Shown here: positions 1 to 9,413 of the stretch, piece by piece
Position numbering within the stretch: position 1 is the stretch's first letter
Layout of the letters: each line of letters opens with the position of its first letter
Notes under the pieces: generated by a model
What the model was told of the DNA's origin: nothing
The model's database searches: none
The model's input: only the letters and a program-made list of their open reading frames with translations
Position numbers and translations under genes: made by a program
DNA from: Shewanella glacialimarina
Lineage (GTDB): Bacteria > Pseudomonadota > Gammaproteobacteria > Enterobacterales > Shewanellaceae
Assembly: GCF_020511155.1 (NCBI RefSeq)
Contig: NZ_CP041216.1
Coordinates: forward strand, 1,674,001 to 1,738,000
Reading direction: 5' to 3'
Length of the DNA: 64,000 bases

Positions 1-9
1 ATATTCAAT

Positions 10-40
10 AAAAAAGCTGCATCGAATATTCGATACAGCT
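10..40 (-). terminator. Rho-independent terminator after pflB
   Basis: A stem of about 12 bp with one mismatch (AGCTGcATCG / CGATaCAGCT around an AATATT centre, 15-40) is followed on the minus strand by six T (positions 15-10). It lies 15 bp past the pflB stop and should end that transcript, so any pflA further along would need read-through or its own promoter. Confidence 0.8.
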
Positions 41-54
41 AATTTTAGCAGAGT

Positions 55-2337
55 TTATAAACCTTTAGTGAAGGTTCTGGTGATAACGTCTTGCTGCTGC
101 TCTGTGGTAAGAGCATTAAAACGCACAGCGTAGCCAGACACTCGAATGGTGAGTTGTGGATACTTGTCTGGATTAATAATCGCATCTTCAAGCATTTCAC
201 GGTTCATCACGTTAACGTTCAAATGTTGACCACCTTGTTGATGATCATTGTGCATGAAGTAACCATCCATCAATGCAGCAAGGTTATTGCGACGCGTACT
301 ATCTTCTTTACCTAGCGCATTGGGCACAATAGAGAAGGTATAAGAAATACCGTCTTGTGCGTGCTCAAAGGGTAGCTTGCCCACAGAGGTTAATGATGCA
401 ATAGCGCCATTTTCATCACGACCATGCATTGGGTTGGCACCTGGCGCAAAAGGCGCACCAGAGCGGCGGCCATCTGGCGTGTTACCGGTTTTCTTACCAT
501 AAACCACGTTAGAGGTAATGGTTAAGATTGATTGAGTAGGTATCGCATTGCGATACATTTTTTTATCGCGAATTTTCGCCATAAAACGCTCAACTAAGTC
601 ACAGGCGATATCATCTACACGTGAGTCATTATTACCAAACTTCGGATAATCACCTTCAATATCAAAATCAACGGCAATACCACTCTCATCACGAATAGGT
701 TTTACTTTGGCATATTTAATCGCTGAAAGTGAGTCAGCTGCAATCGATAAACCGGCAATACCACAGGCCATAGTACGACGAACATCACGGTCGTGTAATG
801 CCATTAACGCAGCTTCATAAGAATACTTATCGTGCATAAAGTGAATACTATTAAGTGCTGTGACATATTGGGTCGCTAACCAATCCATTTGCGAATCTAA
901 ACGCGTCATCACATCATCAAAATCTAGCACTGTGTCAGTAATTGCTGCGGTTTTTGGGGCAATTTGTTTTTTAAGCTTTTCGTCAACGCCACCATTAATA
1001 GCGTAAAGCATGGTTTTGGCTAAGTTAGCGCGAGCACCGAAAAACTGCATATGTTTGCCGACAATCATAGGGCTAACACAACAGGCAATCGCATAATCGT
1101 CCGATTGGAAGTCTGGGCGCATTAGGTCGTCATTTTCATACTGAATTGAGCTGGTATCGATAGTGACTTTTGCGCAATAACTTTTAAAGCCCTGTGGCAA
1201 TTTTGTTGACCACAATACGGTGATATTTGGCTCAGGGCTTGGGCCCATATTGTATAGGGTATGTAAGAAACGGAAACTTGATTTAGTCACTAAAGTACGA
1301 CCGTCTACACCCATACCTGCAATAGATTCTGTTGCCCAAATAGGGTCGCCAGAGAATAGTTCATCGTATTCAGGGGTGCGTAAAAAACGAACCATACGCA
1401 GTTTCATCACAAAATGGTCAACCATTTCCTGAGCCTGTTGTTCAGTAATGATGCCATTTTTAATATCACGTTCAATAAAGATATCTAGAAATGATGAGGT
1501 ACGCCCTAAAGACATTGCCGCGCCATTTTGGCTTTTAACTGCCGCTAAATAACCAAAATAGGTCCACTGAATAGCTTCTTTCGCTGACGTGGCGGGTACT
1601 GAAATATCACAGCCATATTTAGCGGCCATCACTTTCATTTGCGTTAATGCACGGTATTGTTCAGATATTTCTTCGCGAAGCTGGATAACGTTATTGAGAT
1701 CGTCACCCGCTTCCATTTGAGCCTGTAAAGAGGTGAACTGGGCAAGCTTGTCTTGCATTAAATAGTCGATACCGTATAAGGCAATACGACGGTAATCACC
1801 AATAATTCGACCACGGCCATAAGCATCAGGTAAGCCAGTTAATATCCCCGATTTACGACAAGCCATAATTTCAGGGGTGTAAACATCAAATACACCCTGA
1901 TTGTGGGTTTTACGTAGCTCAGAATAAATGTAGTTAATATCACTGTCTAATTCGCGGTCGTAAGCTTTACACGAGCCTTCAACCATACGAATGCCACCAT
2001 TAGGTAACATGGCACGTTTAAGTGGGGCATCTGTCTGTAAGCCAACTATGGTTTCAAGTTCTTGATTGATATAACCGGCATCGTGAGAGGTGATAGTCGA
2101 CACCATTTTGGTGTCAAAATCTATCGGGGCATGGGTGGTGTTTTCTTGCTTGATGCCTTCCATCACTTTATCCCATAAAGATAAAGTTGCGTCAGTGGCA
2201 TCGGCTAGAAAGGATTCGTCACCTTCATAAGGAGTATAATTATGCTGAATAAAATCTCGAACGTTGACCTGTGTTTTCCAGTCACCTGCGACAAAGTTAT
2301 TCCACGCATTTGCAAAAACAGTTGTGTTATCAGTCAT
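55..2337 (-). CDS. pflB: Formate C-acetyltransferase (pyruvate formate-lyase)
   Basis: Cytoplasmic glycyl-radical enzyme that converts pyruvate and CoA to acetyl-CoA and formate in anaerobic growth. The start at 2337 gives 760 aa, the length of E. coli PflB, and has AAAGGT 9 nt upstream; a longer reading frame to 2412 exists but lacks family support. The catalytic cysteine pair is C419-C420 (ACCVSPM) and the radical glycine is G735 in RVSGYAVRF near the C-terminus. It must be activated by PflA, which is not in this window. It is transcribed away from focA, unlike the focA-pflB operon of E. coli. PdhR-type operators lie in the shared upstream region (2594-2608, 2832-2847). Family assignment is secure. 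Confidence 0.97.
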   Translation of the reverse strand: MTDNTTVFANAWNNFVAGDWKTQVNVRDFIQHNYTPYEGDESFLADATDATLSLWDKVMEGIKQENTTHAPIDFDTKMVSTITSHDAGYINQELETIVGLQTDAPLKRAMLPNGGIRMVEGSCKAYDRELDSDINYIYSELRKTHNQGVFDVYTPEIMACRKSGILTGLPDAYGRGRIIGDYRRIALYGIDYLMQDKLAQFTSLQAQMEAGDDLNNVIQLREEISEQYRALTQMKVMAAKYGCDISVPATSAKEAIQWTYFGYLAAVKSQNGAAMSLGRTSSFLDIFIERDIKNGIITEQQAQEMVDHFVMKLRMVRFLRTPEYDELFSGDPIWATESIAGMGVDGRTLVTKSSFRFLHTLYNMGPSPEPNITVLWSTKLPQGFKSYCAKVTIDTSSIQYENDDLMRPDFQSDDYAIACCVSPMIVGKHMQFFGARANLAKTMLYAINGGVDEKLKKQIAPKTAAITDTVLDFDDVMTRLDSQMDWLATQYVTALNSIHFMHDKYSYEAALMALHDRDVRRTMACGIAGLSIAADSLSAIKYAKVKPIRDESGIAVDFDIEGDYPKFGNNDSRVDDIACDLVERFMAKIRDKKMYRNAIPTQSILTITSNVVYGKKTGNTPDGRRSGAPFAPGANPMHGRDENGAIASLTSVGKLPFEHAQDGISYTFSIVPNALGKEDSTRRNNLAALMDGYFMHNDHQQGGQHLNVNVMNREMLEDAIINPDKYPQLTIRVSGYAVRFNALTTEQQQDVITRTFTKGL

Positions 2338-2467
2338 GTCATTTTTACCTTTAAACTTAATGAATCGGTATGTCAGTCTGTTTGGCATTACTGCGGCTTT
2401 AACATCAGTCACACTATCTTAGCTAACAGGCTGTAAAATTCTTTTCAGGTTATTTGGGCTATTTACT

Positions 2468-2491
2468 ACAAGATAACCTGATTTATCTTGT
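2468..2491. promoter_or_regulatory. Perfect 9-bp inverted repeat in the pflB leader
   Basis: ACAAGATAA, six bases, TTATCTTGT. It lies 131 bp upstream of the pflB start and downstream of the likely pflB promoter, so it could be either an operator or a leader-RNA hairpin. I do not recognise the regulator. Confidence 0.45.
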
Positions 2492-2593
2492 CTTCTCTGT
2501 AACGTCAAATCCATGAAACGATATTGAACTGGATTATTATTTATCTACATAGACGTTAAAAGGATATTTGTAAGCTTAGTTTTACATGGTTTC

Positions 2594-2608
2594 TTGGTAA
2601 GACCAATT
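2594..2608. promoter_or_regulatory. PdhR-type operator near the pflB promoter
   Basis: TTGGTAAGACCAATT fits the E. coli PdhR pattern ATTGGTnnnACCAAT. A further TTGGT half-site lies alongside (TTACCAA at 2608-2614 on the plus strand). On the minus strand a TATTAT/TATATT -10-like stretch (about 2612-2625) comes just before it, so a bound repressor would sit near the pflB transcription start. The pattern is seen directly; the regulator is inferred. Confidence 0.65.
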
Positions 2609-2678
2609 TACCAATATATAATACCACAGCATATTTACATTGGCATTAATTGACCTGGAATTCATAAGGTATTTGATC

Positions 2679-2715
2679 AAAACTGTTAGCTAGCTAACAG
2701 TTTTGGCACTATAAT
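2679..2715 (+). promoter_or_regulatory. 26-bp perfect palindrome overlapping a focA-directed promoter
   Basis: Positions 2679-2704 form a perfect 26-bp palindrome (arms AAAACTGTTAGCT / AGCTAACAGTTTT). A TATAAT box follows at 2710-2715, with TTAGCT 18 bp before it inside the palindrome as a possible -35. The arrangement suggests an operator covering the -35 and spacer of a promoter toward focA. The binding protein is unknown; a cruciform or bidirectional hairpin is the alternative. Confidence 0.5.
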
Positions 2716-2831
2716 TCGCGACATTAGGCGGAATTAATTAATATCTCGCTATTGAATGTGCAATCATTCCTGTCATAAAGTTCATTTTAGCAGTTTTGTT
2801 GCGCACTAATTGTTATCAAAAAGCAACCTGT

Positions 2832-2847
2832 AATTGGTCTTACCAAA
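2832..2847. promoter_or_regulatory. PdhR-type operator upstream of focA
   Basis: AATTGGTCTTACCAAA matches the PdhR pattern ATTGGTnnnACCAAT. Thirteen bases of it (ATTGGTCTTACCA) are the exact reverse complement of the core of the site at 2594-2608, so the intergenic region holds one copy facing each gene. It lies 113 bp upstream of the focA start. Confidence 0.65.
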
Positions 2848-2959
2848 GCACCTTAATGGTTTTTGGTTTTAAATTGTAGGTGAAAAAGAATAAGCGAATG
2901 TGGCTTATAGATGGTAGTCCGTGTGCTCTAGCGAGTAATGTTTGCATCGAGAGTGATTA

Positions 2960-3886
2960 ATGAAATCTGAAAATACCCAAACCACTTTAGTGGGCAATCA
3001 ACATGCCATCATTAAAGCCGAAACATCCTTGTCTATTGCTGATGATTATGGAATGAAAAAAGTCCAAAAATCTTCTTGGCAATCATTCACTCTGGCGATA
3101 TTTTCAGGGATGTTTATTGCAATCGCTTTTGTGTTCTATATCTCGGTTACGACTGGTAGTGAAGCCGGTTGGGGCATAACGCGCTTTATTGGTGGTATCG
3201 CGTTTAGTTTAGGCTTAATGCTGGTTATTGCCGCAGGTGGTGAGTTATTTACCAGTACGGTATTAACCAGTGTTACCTGGATTAATAAACGGATCACTAT
3301 GAAGCAACAATTACATTGCTGGGCACGGGTTTATTTAGGCAACATGGTTGGCGCATTATTGATGGTGTTGCTTATTATGTTAGGCCGCTTATTTGAGTTA
3401 GCGGATAACCAGTGGGGCTTATCGGCACTCAATATTGCCCAGCACAAATTACATCATACTTGGCTGCAAGCATTTGTATTAGGTATTTTGTGTAATGTGT
3501 TGGTGTGTTTAGGCATTTGGATGACATTTGCCACTAAAGACTTATTAACGAAATGTTTTCTAGTGATATTGCCTGTTGCCATGTTTGTTGCCACAGGTTT
3601 TGAACACTGTATTGCTAACTTATTTATGTTGCCTTTTGGTATCGCAGTACAAAATTTTGCCCCAGACAGTTTTTTTATGGCGTTAGAAATTAGCCGAGAT
3701 CAATTTAGCGACGTTAACTTAAGCAACGCTATTTTTAATAACTTAATTCCGGTGACATTAGGCAATATTGTTGGCGGGGCGGTCGCGATAGGTTTAGGTT
3801 ACTGGTTAGTTGAAAACGGCAGTTTTTCAACTATTACCTCAACAAATAGCATAATTAAACCTGCGGTAAAAACAGAAGTAGATTAG
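2960..3886 (+). CDS. focA: Formate channel FocA (FNT family)
   Basis: Inner-membrane formate/nitrite-transporter family channel that exports formate made by PflB and can import it again. The 308-aa product has an N-terminal cytoplasmic tail and six membrane segments between about residues 45 and 290. FNT signatures visible are AAGGELFTS, CNVLVCLGIW and GFEHCIANLFMLP. It is divergent from pflB across a 622-bp regulatory region. The Shine-Dalgarno sequence is weak (GAGAG before ATG). FocA and NirC share the fold, but the pflB context favours formate. The C-terminal tail (about 20 residues after the last helix) is Ser/Thr/Lys-rich and not informative. Confidence 0.93.
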   Translation: MKSENTQTTLVGNQHAIIKAETSLSIADDYGMKKVQKSSWQSFTLAIFSGMFIAIAFVFYISVTTGSEAGWGITRFIGGIAFSLGLMLVIAAGGELFTSTVLTSVTWINKRITMKQQLHCWARVYLGNMVGALLMVLLIMLGRLFELADNQWGLSALNIAQHKLHHTWLQAFVLGILCNVLVCLGIWMTFATKDLLTKCFLVILPVAMFVATGFEHCIANLFMLPFGIAVQNFAPDSFFMALEISRDQFSDVNLSNAIFNNLIPVTLGNIVGGAVAIGLGYWLVENGSFSTITSTNSIIKPAVKTEVD

Positions 3887-3926
3887 TTATTTAGTTATCA
3901 CACCAATACTTAACGTGTAAAACAGT

Positions 3927-3968
3927 GGGCTAGCGAATACCATTGAGGTTCCGCTAGCCCTCTTCTTT
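3927..3968 (+). terminator. Terminator after focA
   Basis: Nine-bp perfect stem GGGCTAGCG / CGCTAGCCC (3927-3935, 3952-3960) with a 16-nt loop, followed by TCTTCTTT. It lies 41 bp after the focA stop. Confidence 0.75.
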
Positions 3969-4129
3969 AGTTATGTGACTATCTGTTTTTTTAGCTACAT
4001 TTTTATCTTCAATTTTCTTTGCAAAATAGAACCAAGCAATTTTTATACTCATTCCATTTTTTTCCTGAATCCTGCTTAAACATCGCTATCATCTTTGGGA
4101 ATATTGATGACTGAGAGCTTGTTCAAAGA

Positions 4130-4666
4130 TCAAAACCCTGAGTTTGGTAGCTTTAGAAATTCTATTTCATCTTTTGTTGATTGACGCCCTAGAATTGCGT
4201 TGCGATGCGGATAACGACCAAATCTATCAATAATCTCTTTATGTTTATATTCAAAATCTAGGTTACTTTGAATACCCACAGAGCTGAATAGCCTGACCGC
4301 TTCTGTGTGTATTAACTTCGACTCACTGTGCATAAAGGGTATATAAAGAAAAATACGCTGAATTTGCGATAACTCGCTATCCAAACCTTTTGATATGGTA
4401 AATTGAGCAAGTGCTAATGCCATTGAATCGCATGCAAATGACTCTGGTTTGTCACGATAAATATTTCGTGAAAATTGATCTATTACGATAACCTCAGCAA
4501 GACTACCTAAAGCTGTTTCACGCCAATGAAACAACTCACCGGCTTTAGCTTGATTGTGGACCGCGCCAAAACGAGTTTGAATCATTAAGTCGAAGGCAAC
4601 ATCTTTTTGCCACCATTGCTTAGGCTCAAGCTCTGTAAACCAAAAGTCTATAATTTTTTGATACAT
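4130..4666 (-). CDS. DUF924 family protein
   Basis: A 178-aa soluble protein of the DUF924 family (all-helical, TPR-like fold); no biochemical role is established that I can assign. Recognisable features are the N-terminal IIDFWFTE...KQWWQKD segment, the strongly conserved IDQFSRNIYRD motif near residue 82, and the F-FLYIPFMHSE segment near residue 110. AAGGAG lies 8 nt before the ATG, so the start is firm. It stands alone on the minus strand, with a largely empty 530-bp stretch upstream. Confidence 0.9.
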   Translation of the reverse strand: MYQKIIDFWFTELEPKQWWQKDVAFDLMIQTRFGAVHNQAKAGELFHWRETALGSLAEVIVIDQFSRNIYRDKPESFACDSMALALAQFTISKGLDSELSQIQRIFLYIPFMHSESKLIHTEAVRLFSSVGIQSNLDFEYKHKEIIDRFGRYPHRNAILGRQSTKDEIEFLKLPNSGF

Positions 4667-5199
4667 TTTAGTACTCCTTGTTTAATGTTTTATTGTAGCC
4701 GTGTTGCGGCATAGTGGATTAGGGGACTTTATGTTTAAGCGAACGATGATTTGATGGCGACAAATGAATTCGATGCATTCTTTTAAATAGCTTATTTGAC
4801 TACAGAAGTCATCAAAAAAGTTATGCTTCGTTTGGATTGCATCGTTCTCATTGCCTGCAATTTTGCACGAAACTAAGCTAGGCGACTTAGACTCAGAGCT
4901 AGTCAAAGATTATTCAGTGAAACGATTAAACCAGCTTTGTATAATGAAGATTGCTCAACCATTTGGATATGTTGTGTGAGATTTTTTTTACGTCCCTATT
5001 TGCCACAGGAGCTTGAGCCAAACTAATATTTACGCTAGTTTTCAAAATTTCTCCTTAAAACACAACGTCTTTAACAGTGAATGATTTTTCCGGCTGCTTG
5101 CAATAGTGTTCGCCCTTTATGGGGATAGACTCATGAGGTGAAAGCCTCTGTATTCTGCCATTTAATCTGCTGGATATTTTCACTTAGCCTGAACTCGGG
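4667..5199. other. Intergenic stretch with only a possible short remnant
   Basis: No convincing gene. A 74-codon minus-strand frame (4682-4906) has no family resemblance and no ribosome site. The only item worth naming is the 39-codon frame at 4926-5045, listed separately. No clear promoter pair, repeat or terminator was found. Confidence 0.5.
4926..5045 (-). pseudogene. Possible N-terminal remnant of a carbon-nitrogen hydrolase
   Basis: A 39-codon frame starting TTG at 5045 behind GGAGA reads MKTSVNISLAQAPVANRDV and then ends after about 20 more residues. The pattern (hydrophobic strand, AQ-P-, -RDV) resembles the N-terminus of nitrilase-superfamily amidohydrolases, but no continuation is visible in any frame downstream. 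It may be a decayed gene or chance. Confidence is low. Confidence 0.2.
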
Positions 5200-5550
5200 C
5201 TACTCACTCAGAATTTTATTTACATCCTCAGGGATAGGCATTGATTTCAATGGATTGACATTAGTTCCGCCTGTGTTTCCTGTCGGAACCCAAATTTTTG
5301 AAAACAATACCGACGCTATTATTCTGCTTATCTGACCAAATACTTCTCTGAAATTGTGTTTCTTGAAACCAATTTTAAGCATCCACCAATGGGATTTTGT
5401 ATGAGGTAGAATATAACTTTGACCTAGAATATGCGCTCGTTCTAAGTGATAGAATGCTACATCAAATTTATTTAATGTATAAAAACGAATAGCTTGATCC
5501 ATTTCTAAACCATAAGCATCTTTAAGTTTTTTTCGCACAGATCTACTCAC
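5200..5550 (-). CDS. DUF3703 family protein
   Basis: A 116-aa protein starting at GTG. It matches the DUF3703 pattern: a helical N-terminus, A-HILGQ (residues about 40-46), H--WM-KIG (about 54-62), and the very conserved C-terminal IWVPTGNTGGTNV...MPIPED block (about 86-111). The function is unknown; in other bacteria such genes often sit near metal or redox genes. Here its neighbours are cysK and an empty stretch. No strong Shine-Dalgarno sequence is visible (AAGAA 4 nt upstream), so expression may be low. Confidence 0.85.
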   Translation of the reverse strand: MSRSVRKKLKDAYGLEMDQAIRFYTLNKFDVAFYHLERAHILGQSYILPHTKSHWWMLKIGFKKHNFREVFGQISRIIASVLFSKIWVPTGNTGGTNVNPLKSMPIPEDVNKILSE

Positions 5551-5623
5551 TTAATTCTTATTAAAATTAGTGTTACTAATTTAGCAATTAAAATGAATGT
5601 ATGTCAGTTAAATTAAGCTAATA

Positions 5624-5649
5624 AAAAACCCGACATTAGCCGGGTTTTT
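5624..5649 (-). terminator. Terminator between cysK and the DUF3703 gene
   Basis: AAAAACCCG / CGGGTTTTT, 9 bp, 8-nt loop, with T runs on both strands. It lies 50 bp past the cysK stop and can work in both directions. Confidence 0.85.
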
Positions 5650-5698
5650 GATGATGAAGACGGATTATAACGAGTGTGTCGTTATAACAATCGCACCA

Positions 5699-6664
5699 TT
5701 ATTGTACGTTTTCGCTATCGCCAAACTCACCAGCAAATAACACTGATGATAAATAACGCTCAGCTGCTGATGGTAGAATAACAACAATTGTTTTGTCTGC
5801 AAATTCTGGCAGTGCAGCAATACGATTAGCTGCTACAACAGCTGCACCAGAAGATATGCCTACTAAAATACCTTCTTCTTTCATCAAGCGTAATGACATT
5901 TCAATAGCATCTTCATTGCTAACAGCTTCAACGCGGTCAACTAATGAAAGGTCTAGGTTTCCTGGGATGAAACCCGCGCCAATACCTTGGATTTTATGTG
6001 GTCCAGGTTGGATAGGTTGACCCGCTTTAGCTTGAGCGATAACGGGTGAGTCCACTGGCTCTACAGCAACAGAAATAACTTCTTTACCCTGTGCTTTTAA
6101 GAAACGGCTAGTACCTGTAATCGTGCCACCAGTACCTACACCGGCAACAAACACATCTACCTGGCCATCAGTATCATTCCAAATTTCAGGACCTGTGGTT
6201 TTCTCATGAATTTCAGGATTAGCAGGGTTGCTGAATTGACCTAAAACTAAATATTTAGACGGATCTGATAAACGAATTTCTTCTGCTTTATCAATTGCGC
6301 CTTTCATGCCTTTAGCGCCTTCTGTTAATACCACTTTAGCACCGAGTGCTTTTAACAGTTTACGACGCTCTAGGCTCATTGTGTTTGGCATAGTTAGGGT
6401 TAACTTATAACCACGAGCTGCGGCAACATAAGCAAGTGCAATACCTGTATTACCTGATGTTGGTTCTACTAGCTCTACATCTTTAGTTAGGGTGCCTTTC
6501 TTTTCCGCATCCCAAATCATGTTAGCGCCAATACGACACTTAACACTAAAGCTTGGGTTACGAGCTTCAATTTTGGCTAATACGTTACCGTTACTGACGC
6601 GGTTTAAGCGAACGAGTGGAGTATTACCTAAAGTATATGAATTATCTTCGAAAATTTTGCTCAT
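5699..6664 (-). CDS. cysK: Cysteine synthase A (O-acetylserine sulfhydrylase)
   Basis: PLP enzyme that makes L-cysteine from O-acetylserine and sulfide, the last step of sulfate assimilation, in the cytoplasm. The 321-aa product has the PLP lysine in [11 protein letters not shown] (about residue 43), the substrate loop [11 protein letters not shown] (about 68-78), the phosphate-cradle GTGGTITGT (about 177-185) and the C-terminal GISSGAA. These fit CysK rather than CysM, because the NPSFSVKCR motif is typical of CysK. AGGAG lies 9 nt before the ATG at 6664. The gene is monocistronic, closed by the terminator at 5624-5649. A sulfate-uptake partner, cysZ, lies 6 kb away. Confidence 0.95.
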   Translation of the reverse strand: MSKIFEDNSYTLGNTPLVRLNRVSNGNVLAKIEARNPSFSVKCRIGANMIWDAEKKGTLTKDVELVEPTSGNTGIALAYVAAARGYKLTLTMPNTMSLERRKLLKALGAKVVLTEGAKGMKGAIDKAEEIRLSDPSKYLVLGQFSNPANPEIHEKTTGPEIWNDTDGQVDVFVAGVGTGGTITGTSRFLKAQGKEVISVAVEPVDSPVIAQAKAGQPIQPGPHKIQGIGAGFIPGNLDLSLVDRVEAVSNEDAIEMSLRLMKEEGILVGISSGAAVVAANRIAALPEFADKTIVVILPSAAERYLSSVLFAGEFGDSENVQ

Positions 6665-7042
6665 GAATGTTTACTCCTATTTTTGCATTGTCTAATCATA
6701 AACTTCACTGGAGAATTTAGAAGTGAATATTTGTTATTCTTTATTCCTTTTGGTTATAAAAGGGTTCACTGTTATGCTTAATGTATGGTTTTGGCGGTCG
6801 TTTTGTATACAAAGAGATATCCTCTAGCCCCTGTATGGTCTGACCATCGAGTTATTTTGGACATATTAGTGAGACTATTTTTCTAGTTAGGACTAAAATG
6901 GCGCCAAGCGGCTAAATATATGAATTCTTTTTCACAGATACAATTTTTGTGGTGACTGTATAGCCTTATTTGGGATTTTAATGGTTTTTGTTATTCCAAA
7001 TAATAGGCATTTAGCTCAATTAAATTAATAATGGTAATCATC
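6665..7042. other. Divergent intergenic region cysK / KAS III gene
   Basis: About 370 bp upstream of two divergent genes. It is AT-rich near cysK, with no repeat, riboswitch or operator I can name. CysB sites are expected here for cysK but are too degenerate to place by eye. Confidence 0.4.
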
Positions 7043-8164
7043 ATGATAAAAGTAGTTATTTCAGGTAGTGGTCTTTTTGTTCCTCCTTATGCGGTTTCTA
7101 ATGATGAGCTAGTTGCTAGCTACAACAGCTATGTTGATTTGCATAATCAACAACACTCTCAGCAAATAGAAAGCAATGAACTTGAGCCCTTGGCATATTC
7201 ATCTAGTGAATTTATCGAGAAAGCATCAGGGATAAAAAATCGATACGTAATGGTGAAAGAGGGGATCTTAAACCCTGAGATAATGATGCCATTAATTGCT
7301 GATCAAGCGTCTGATGAGCTGTCGCTGCAGGCTAGCATGGGTATTGCAGCTGCAAAGCAAGCGCTGACCCAGGCAAAAGTGAATGCTGAGGATATCGATT
7401 TAGTCATTGTGGCCTGTGCCTATACGCAGCGGGCGTATCCTGCAATTGCAATTGAAATTCAACAAGCTATTGGCACTAAAGGTTTTGCCTATGACATGCT
7501 AGTAGCTTGCTCGTCAGCGACCTTTGCTATAGTAAATGCGGTTAATGCTATTAAAGGCGGTACTGCAAATCGCGTATTAGTCATAAACCCTGAACTGACT
7601 TCGCCGCAAAGTAATTTCAGAGACCGAGACAGTCATTTTATTTTTGGTGATGTGGCAACTGCGGTTGTGGTCGAAAGGCAAGATTTAGCTCAAACAGAAC
7701 ATGCTTTCAATATTTTATCGACAAGTTGTATGACAGATTACTCTAACAATATTCGCAGCAATTTTGGTTTTGTGAATCGTTGTGATCCTGACAATGCGAG
7801 CACTGCCGATAAGTTATTTCATCAACAAGGACGTAAAGTATTTAAAGAGCTTTTGCCAATGATTTATCAGCATTTAGATAAGCAATTTGCAGATGAGCAA
7901 ATCAAACCTGAAGAATTTAAACGTTTATGGTTACATCAAGCTAATATCAACATGAATATGTTTGTAGTTAAAAAATTATTAGGTGATGACGTTGACGAAA
8001 CAACGGCACCAATAGTACTTGATGAGTTTGCTAATACCGCTTCTGCTGGTTCGGTTATTGCTTTTAACAAGTTTAATAGCGATTTTAAAACCGGCGATCT
8101 CGGTCTACTATGTTCATTTGGTGCTGGCTATTCTATTGGCAGTATCGTACTCGAAAAATGTTAG
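7043..8164 (+). CDS. 3-oxoacyl-ACP synthase III family (KAS III-like) enzyme
   Basis: Thiolase-fold condensing enzyme related to FabH, joining an acyl-CoA to malonyl-ACP. The Cys-His-Asn triad is complete: C156 (LVACSSATF), H298 (LWLHQANIN), N331 (EFANTASAGS). At 373 aa it is about 55 residues longer than housekeeping FabH, mainly through an N-terminal insert (about 20-75, SYNSYVDLHNQQ onward), so it is probably a second KAS III with a special primer or product rather than FabH itself. No fab operon surrounds it. ATG 7043 is preferred over ATG 7031 because the family begins MIKVVISGSG; neither has a clear Shine-Dalgarno sequence. A response regulator gene follows after 16 nt, probably co-transcribed. 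Confidence 0.88.
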   Translation: MIKVVISGSGLFVPPYAVSNDELVASYNSYVDLHNQQHSQQIESNELEPLAYSSSEFIEKASGIKNRYVMVKEGILNPEIMMPLIADQASDELSLQASMGIAAAKQALTQAKVNAEDIDLVIVACAYTQRAYPAIAIEIQQAIGTKGFAYDMLVACSSATFAIVNAVNAIKGGTANRVLVINPELTSPQSNFRDRDSHFIFGDVATAVVVERQDLAQTEHAFNILSTSCMTDYSNNIRSNFGFVNRCDPDNASTADKLFHQQGRKVFKELLPMIYQHLDKQFADEQIKPEEFKRLWLHQANINMNMFVVKKLLGDDVDETTAPIVLDEFANTASAGSVIAFNKFNSDFKTGDLGLLCSFGAGYSIGSIVLEKC

Positions 8165-8180
8165 TTATTTAGGTAAAATT

Positions 8181-9413
8181 TTGAAGTTATTAATTGTTGA
8201 AGACAGCCGCACACTTTCCAAAGTACTAAAGCATCTAATCATACAAGAGATAGAGTGCGAGGTAGATATAGCCCCTGATCTTGCATCAGCTATTCATTTA
8301 CTTGAGCACAATAAATATTTTTTAGTGGTGGCAGATTTAAATTTACCCGATGCGCCTAATGGGGAGATTGTTAGTTTAGTACTGAACTCTTACCATACAA
8401 CCTGTATTGTATTGACCGCTAGTCTTGACTCTCAGCAGCGTAAAGAACTACTCAAATTAGGCATAGCGGATTATGTGCTTAAAGAGAATCGATATAGCTA
8501 TGAATATGTAGTTAAGCTGATTTCTCGCCTGAAGCGTAACCAGCAAGTAAAAGTGTTGGTTGCCGATGACTCAGTAGTTAGTCGTAAGTTCGTGCGGGTA
8601 TTATTAGAACAACATTTATTTCAGGTACTTGAAGCCCATGATGGGGCTCAAGCATTGACGGTATTGAAAGAACAGCCGGATATACAATTATTAATCACCG
8701 ATTATAATATGCCTAATGTCGATGGTTTTGAGTTGATCTTACGAGTAAGAGAGAAATTCAGCCGTGAAAACCTCGCCATTATTGGGTTATCTAATGATAA
8801 TGATGAAAGTTTATCAGCACGCTTTATCAAAAACGGTGCAAATGACTTTTTACAAAAACCCTTTGTTCATGAAGAGTTTCACTGCCGCGTACGAAACACC
8901 CTAGATTCATTAGATATGATCCGCAGTCTTTGGGAAACCGCTAATCGTGATTATCTAACCCAGTCTTTTACTCGACGATATTTCTTCAAAAAACATCAAT
9001 ATGAGCAGCAAGAAAACAATGTGTTTTCTGTGGCGCTTATTGATATCGACTTTTTCAAAAAAGTGAATGACAGCCATGGTCACGATGTTGGTGATCAGGT
9101 TTTGATTGAGTTTGCTAAACGTTTAGAAACGGCATTTGGGCAACTTTTTACCGTAGCAAGATTTGGCGGTGAAGAGTTTGTGGTGGCATTCAAAGGGTTA
9201 GACGGTGATAAAACTCATACCTTGATGGATAAATTTAGGCAACAATGCGCCAATAAAGTGATTGATACCTCTATAGGCCCAATCACGATGACATTTAGTT
9301 GTGGTGTGGCAACGCTTCGTAGTGAAACCATTGATAGTGTTCTGCACCGTGCAGATGAATATTTATATTTAGCAAAAGACGCAGGCAGAAACCAGGTAGT
9401 GTCAACTCGCTAA
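8181..9413 (+). CDS. Response regulator diguanylate cyclase (REC-REC-GGDEF)
   Basis: Two receiver domains (about residues 1-120 and 125-245) and a C-terminal GGDEF domain (about 250-410) that makes c-di-GMP from GTP. Phospho-acceptors are D52 (VVADLNLPD) and D174 (LLITDYNMPN). The active-site motif is GGEEF at 329-333, an active variant. The inhibitory RxxD site five residues upstream is absent (GQLF instead), so product inhibition is probably weak. I choose the TTG at 8181: AGG lies at 8171-8173 with good spacing, the resulting KLLIVEDS start is typical of a receiver, and any earlier start would lie inside the KAS III gene. Its sensor kinase is not in the window. Confidence 0.92.
   Translation: MKLLIVEDSRTLSKVLKHLIIQEIECEVDIAPDLASAIHLLEHNKYFLVVADLNLPDAPNGEIVSLVLNSYHTTCIVLTASLDSQQRKELLKLGIADYVLKENRYSYEYVVKLISRLKRNQQVKVLVADDSVVSRKFVRVLLEQHLFQVLEAHDGAQALTVLKEQPDIQLLITDYNMPNVDGFELILRVREKFSRENLAIIGLSNDNDESLSARFIKNGANDFLQKPFVHEEFHCRVRNTLDSLDMIRSLWETANRDYLTQSFTRRYFFKKHQYEQQENNVFSVALIDIDFFKKVNDSHGHDVGDQVLIEFAKRLETAFGQLFTVARFGGEEFVVAFKGLDGDKTHTLMDKFRQQCANKVIDTSIGPITMTFSCGVATLRSETIDSVLHRADEYLYLAKDAGRNQVVSTR

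Noticed and set aside
2806..2819. CTAAT-TGTT-ATCAA as an FNR site for focA
   Set aside because: Only one half-site is exact (8 of 10 overall), which is common by chance in AT-rich DNA.
8019..8180. Extended N-terminus of the REC-REC-GGDEF protein
   Set aside because: The extension reads through the coding end of the KAS III gene in another frame; the TTG at 8181 gives the canonical receiver start.
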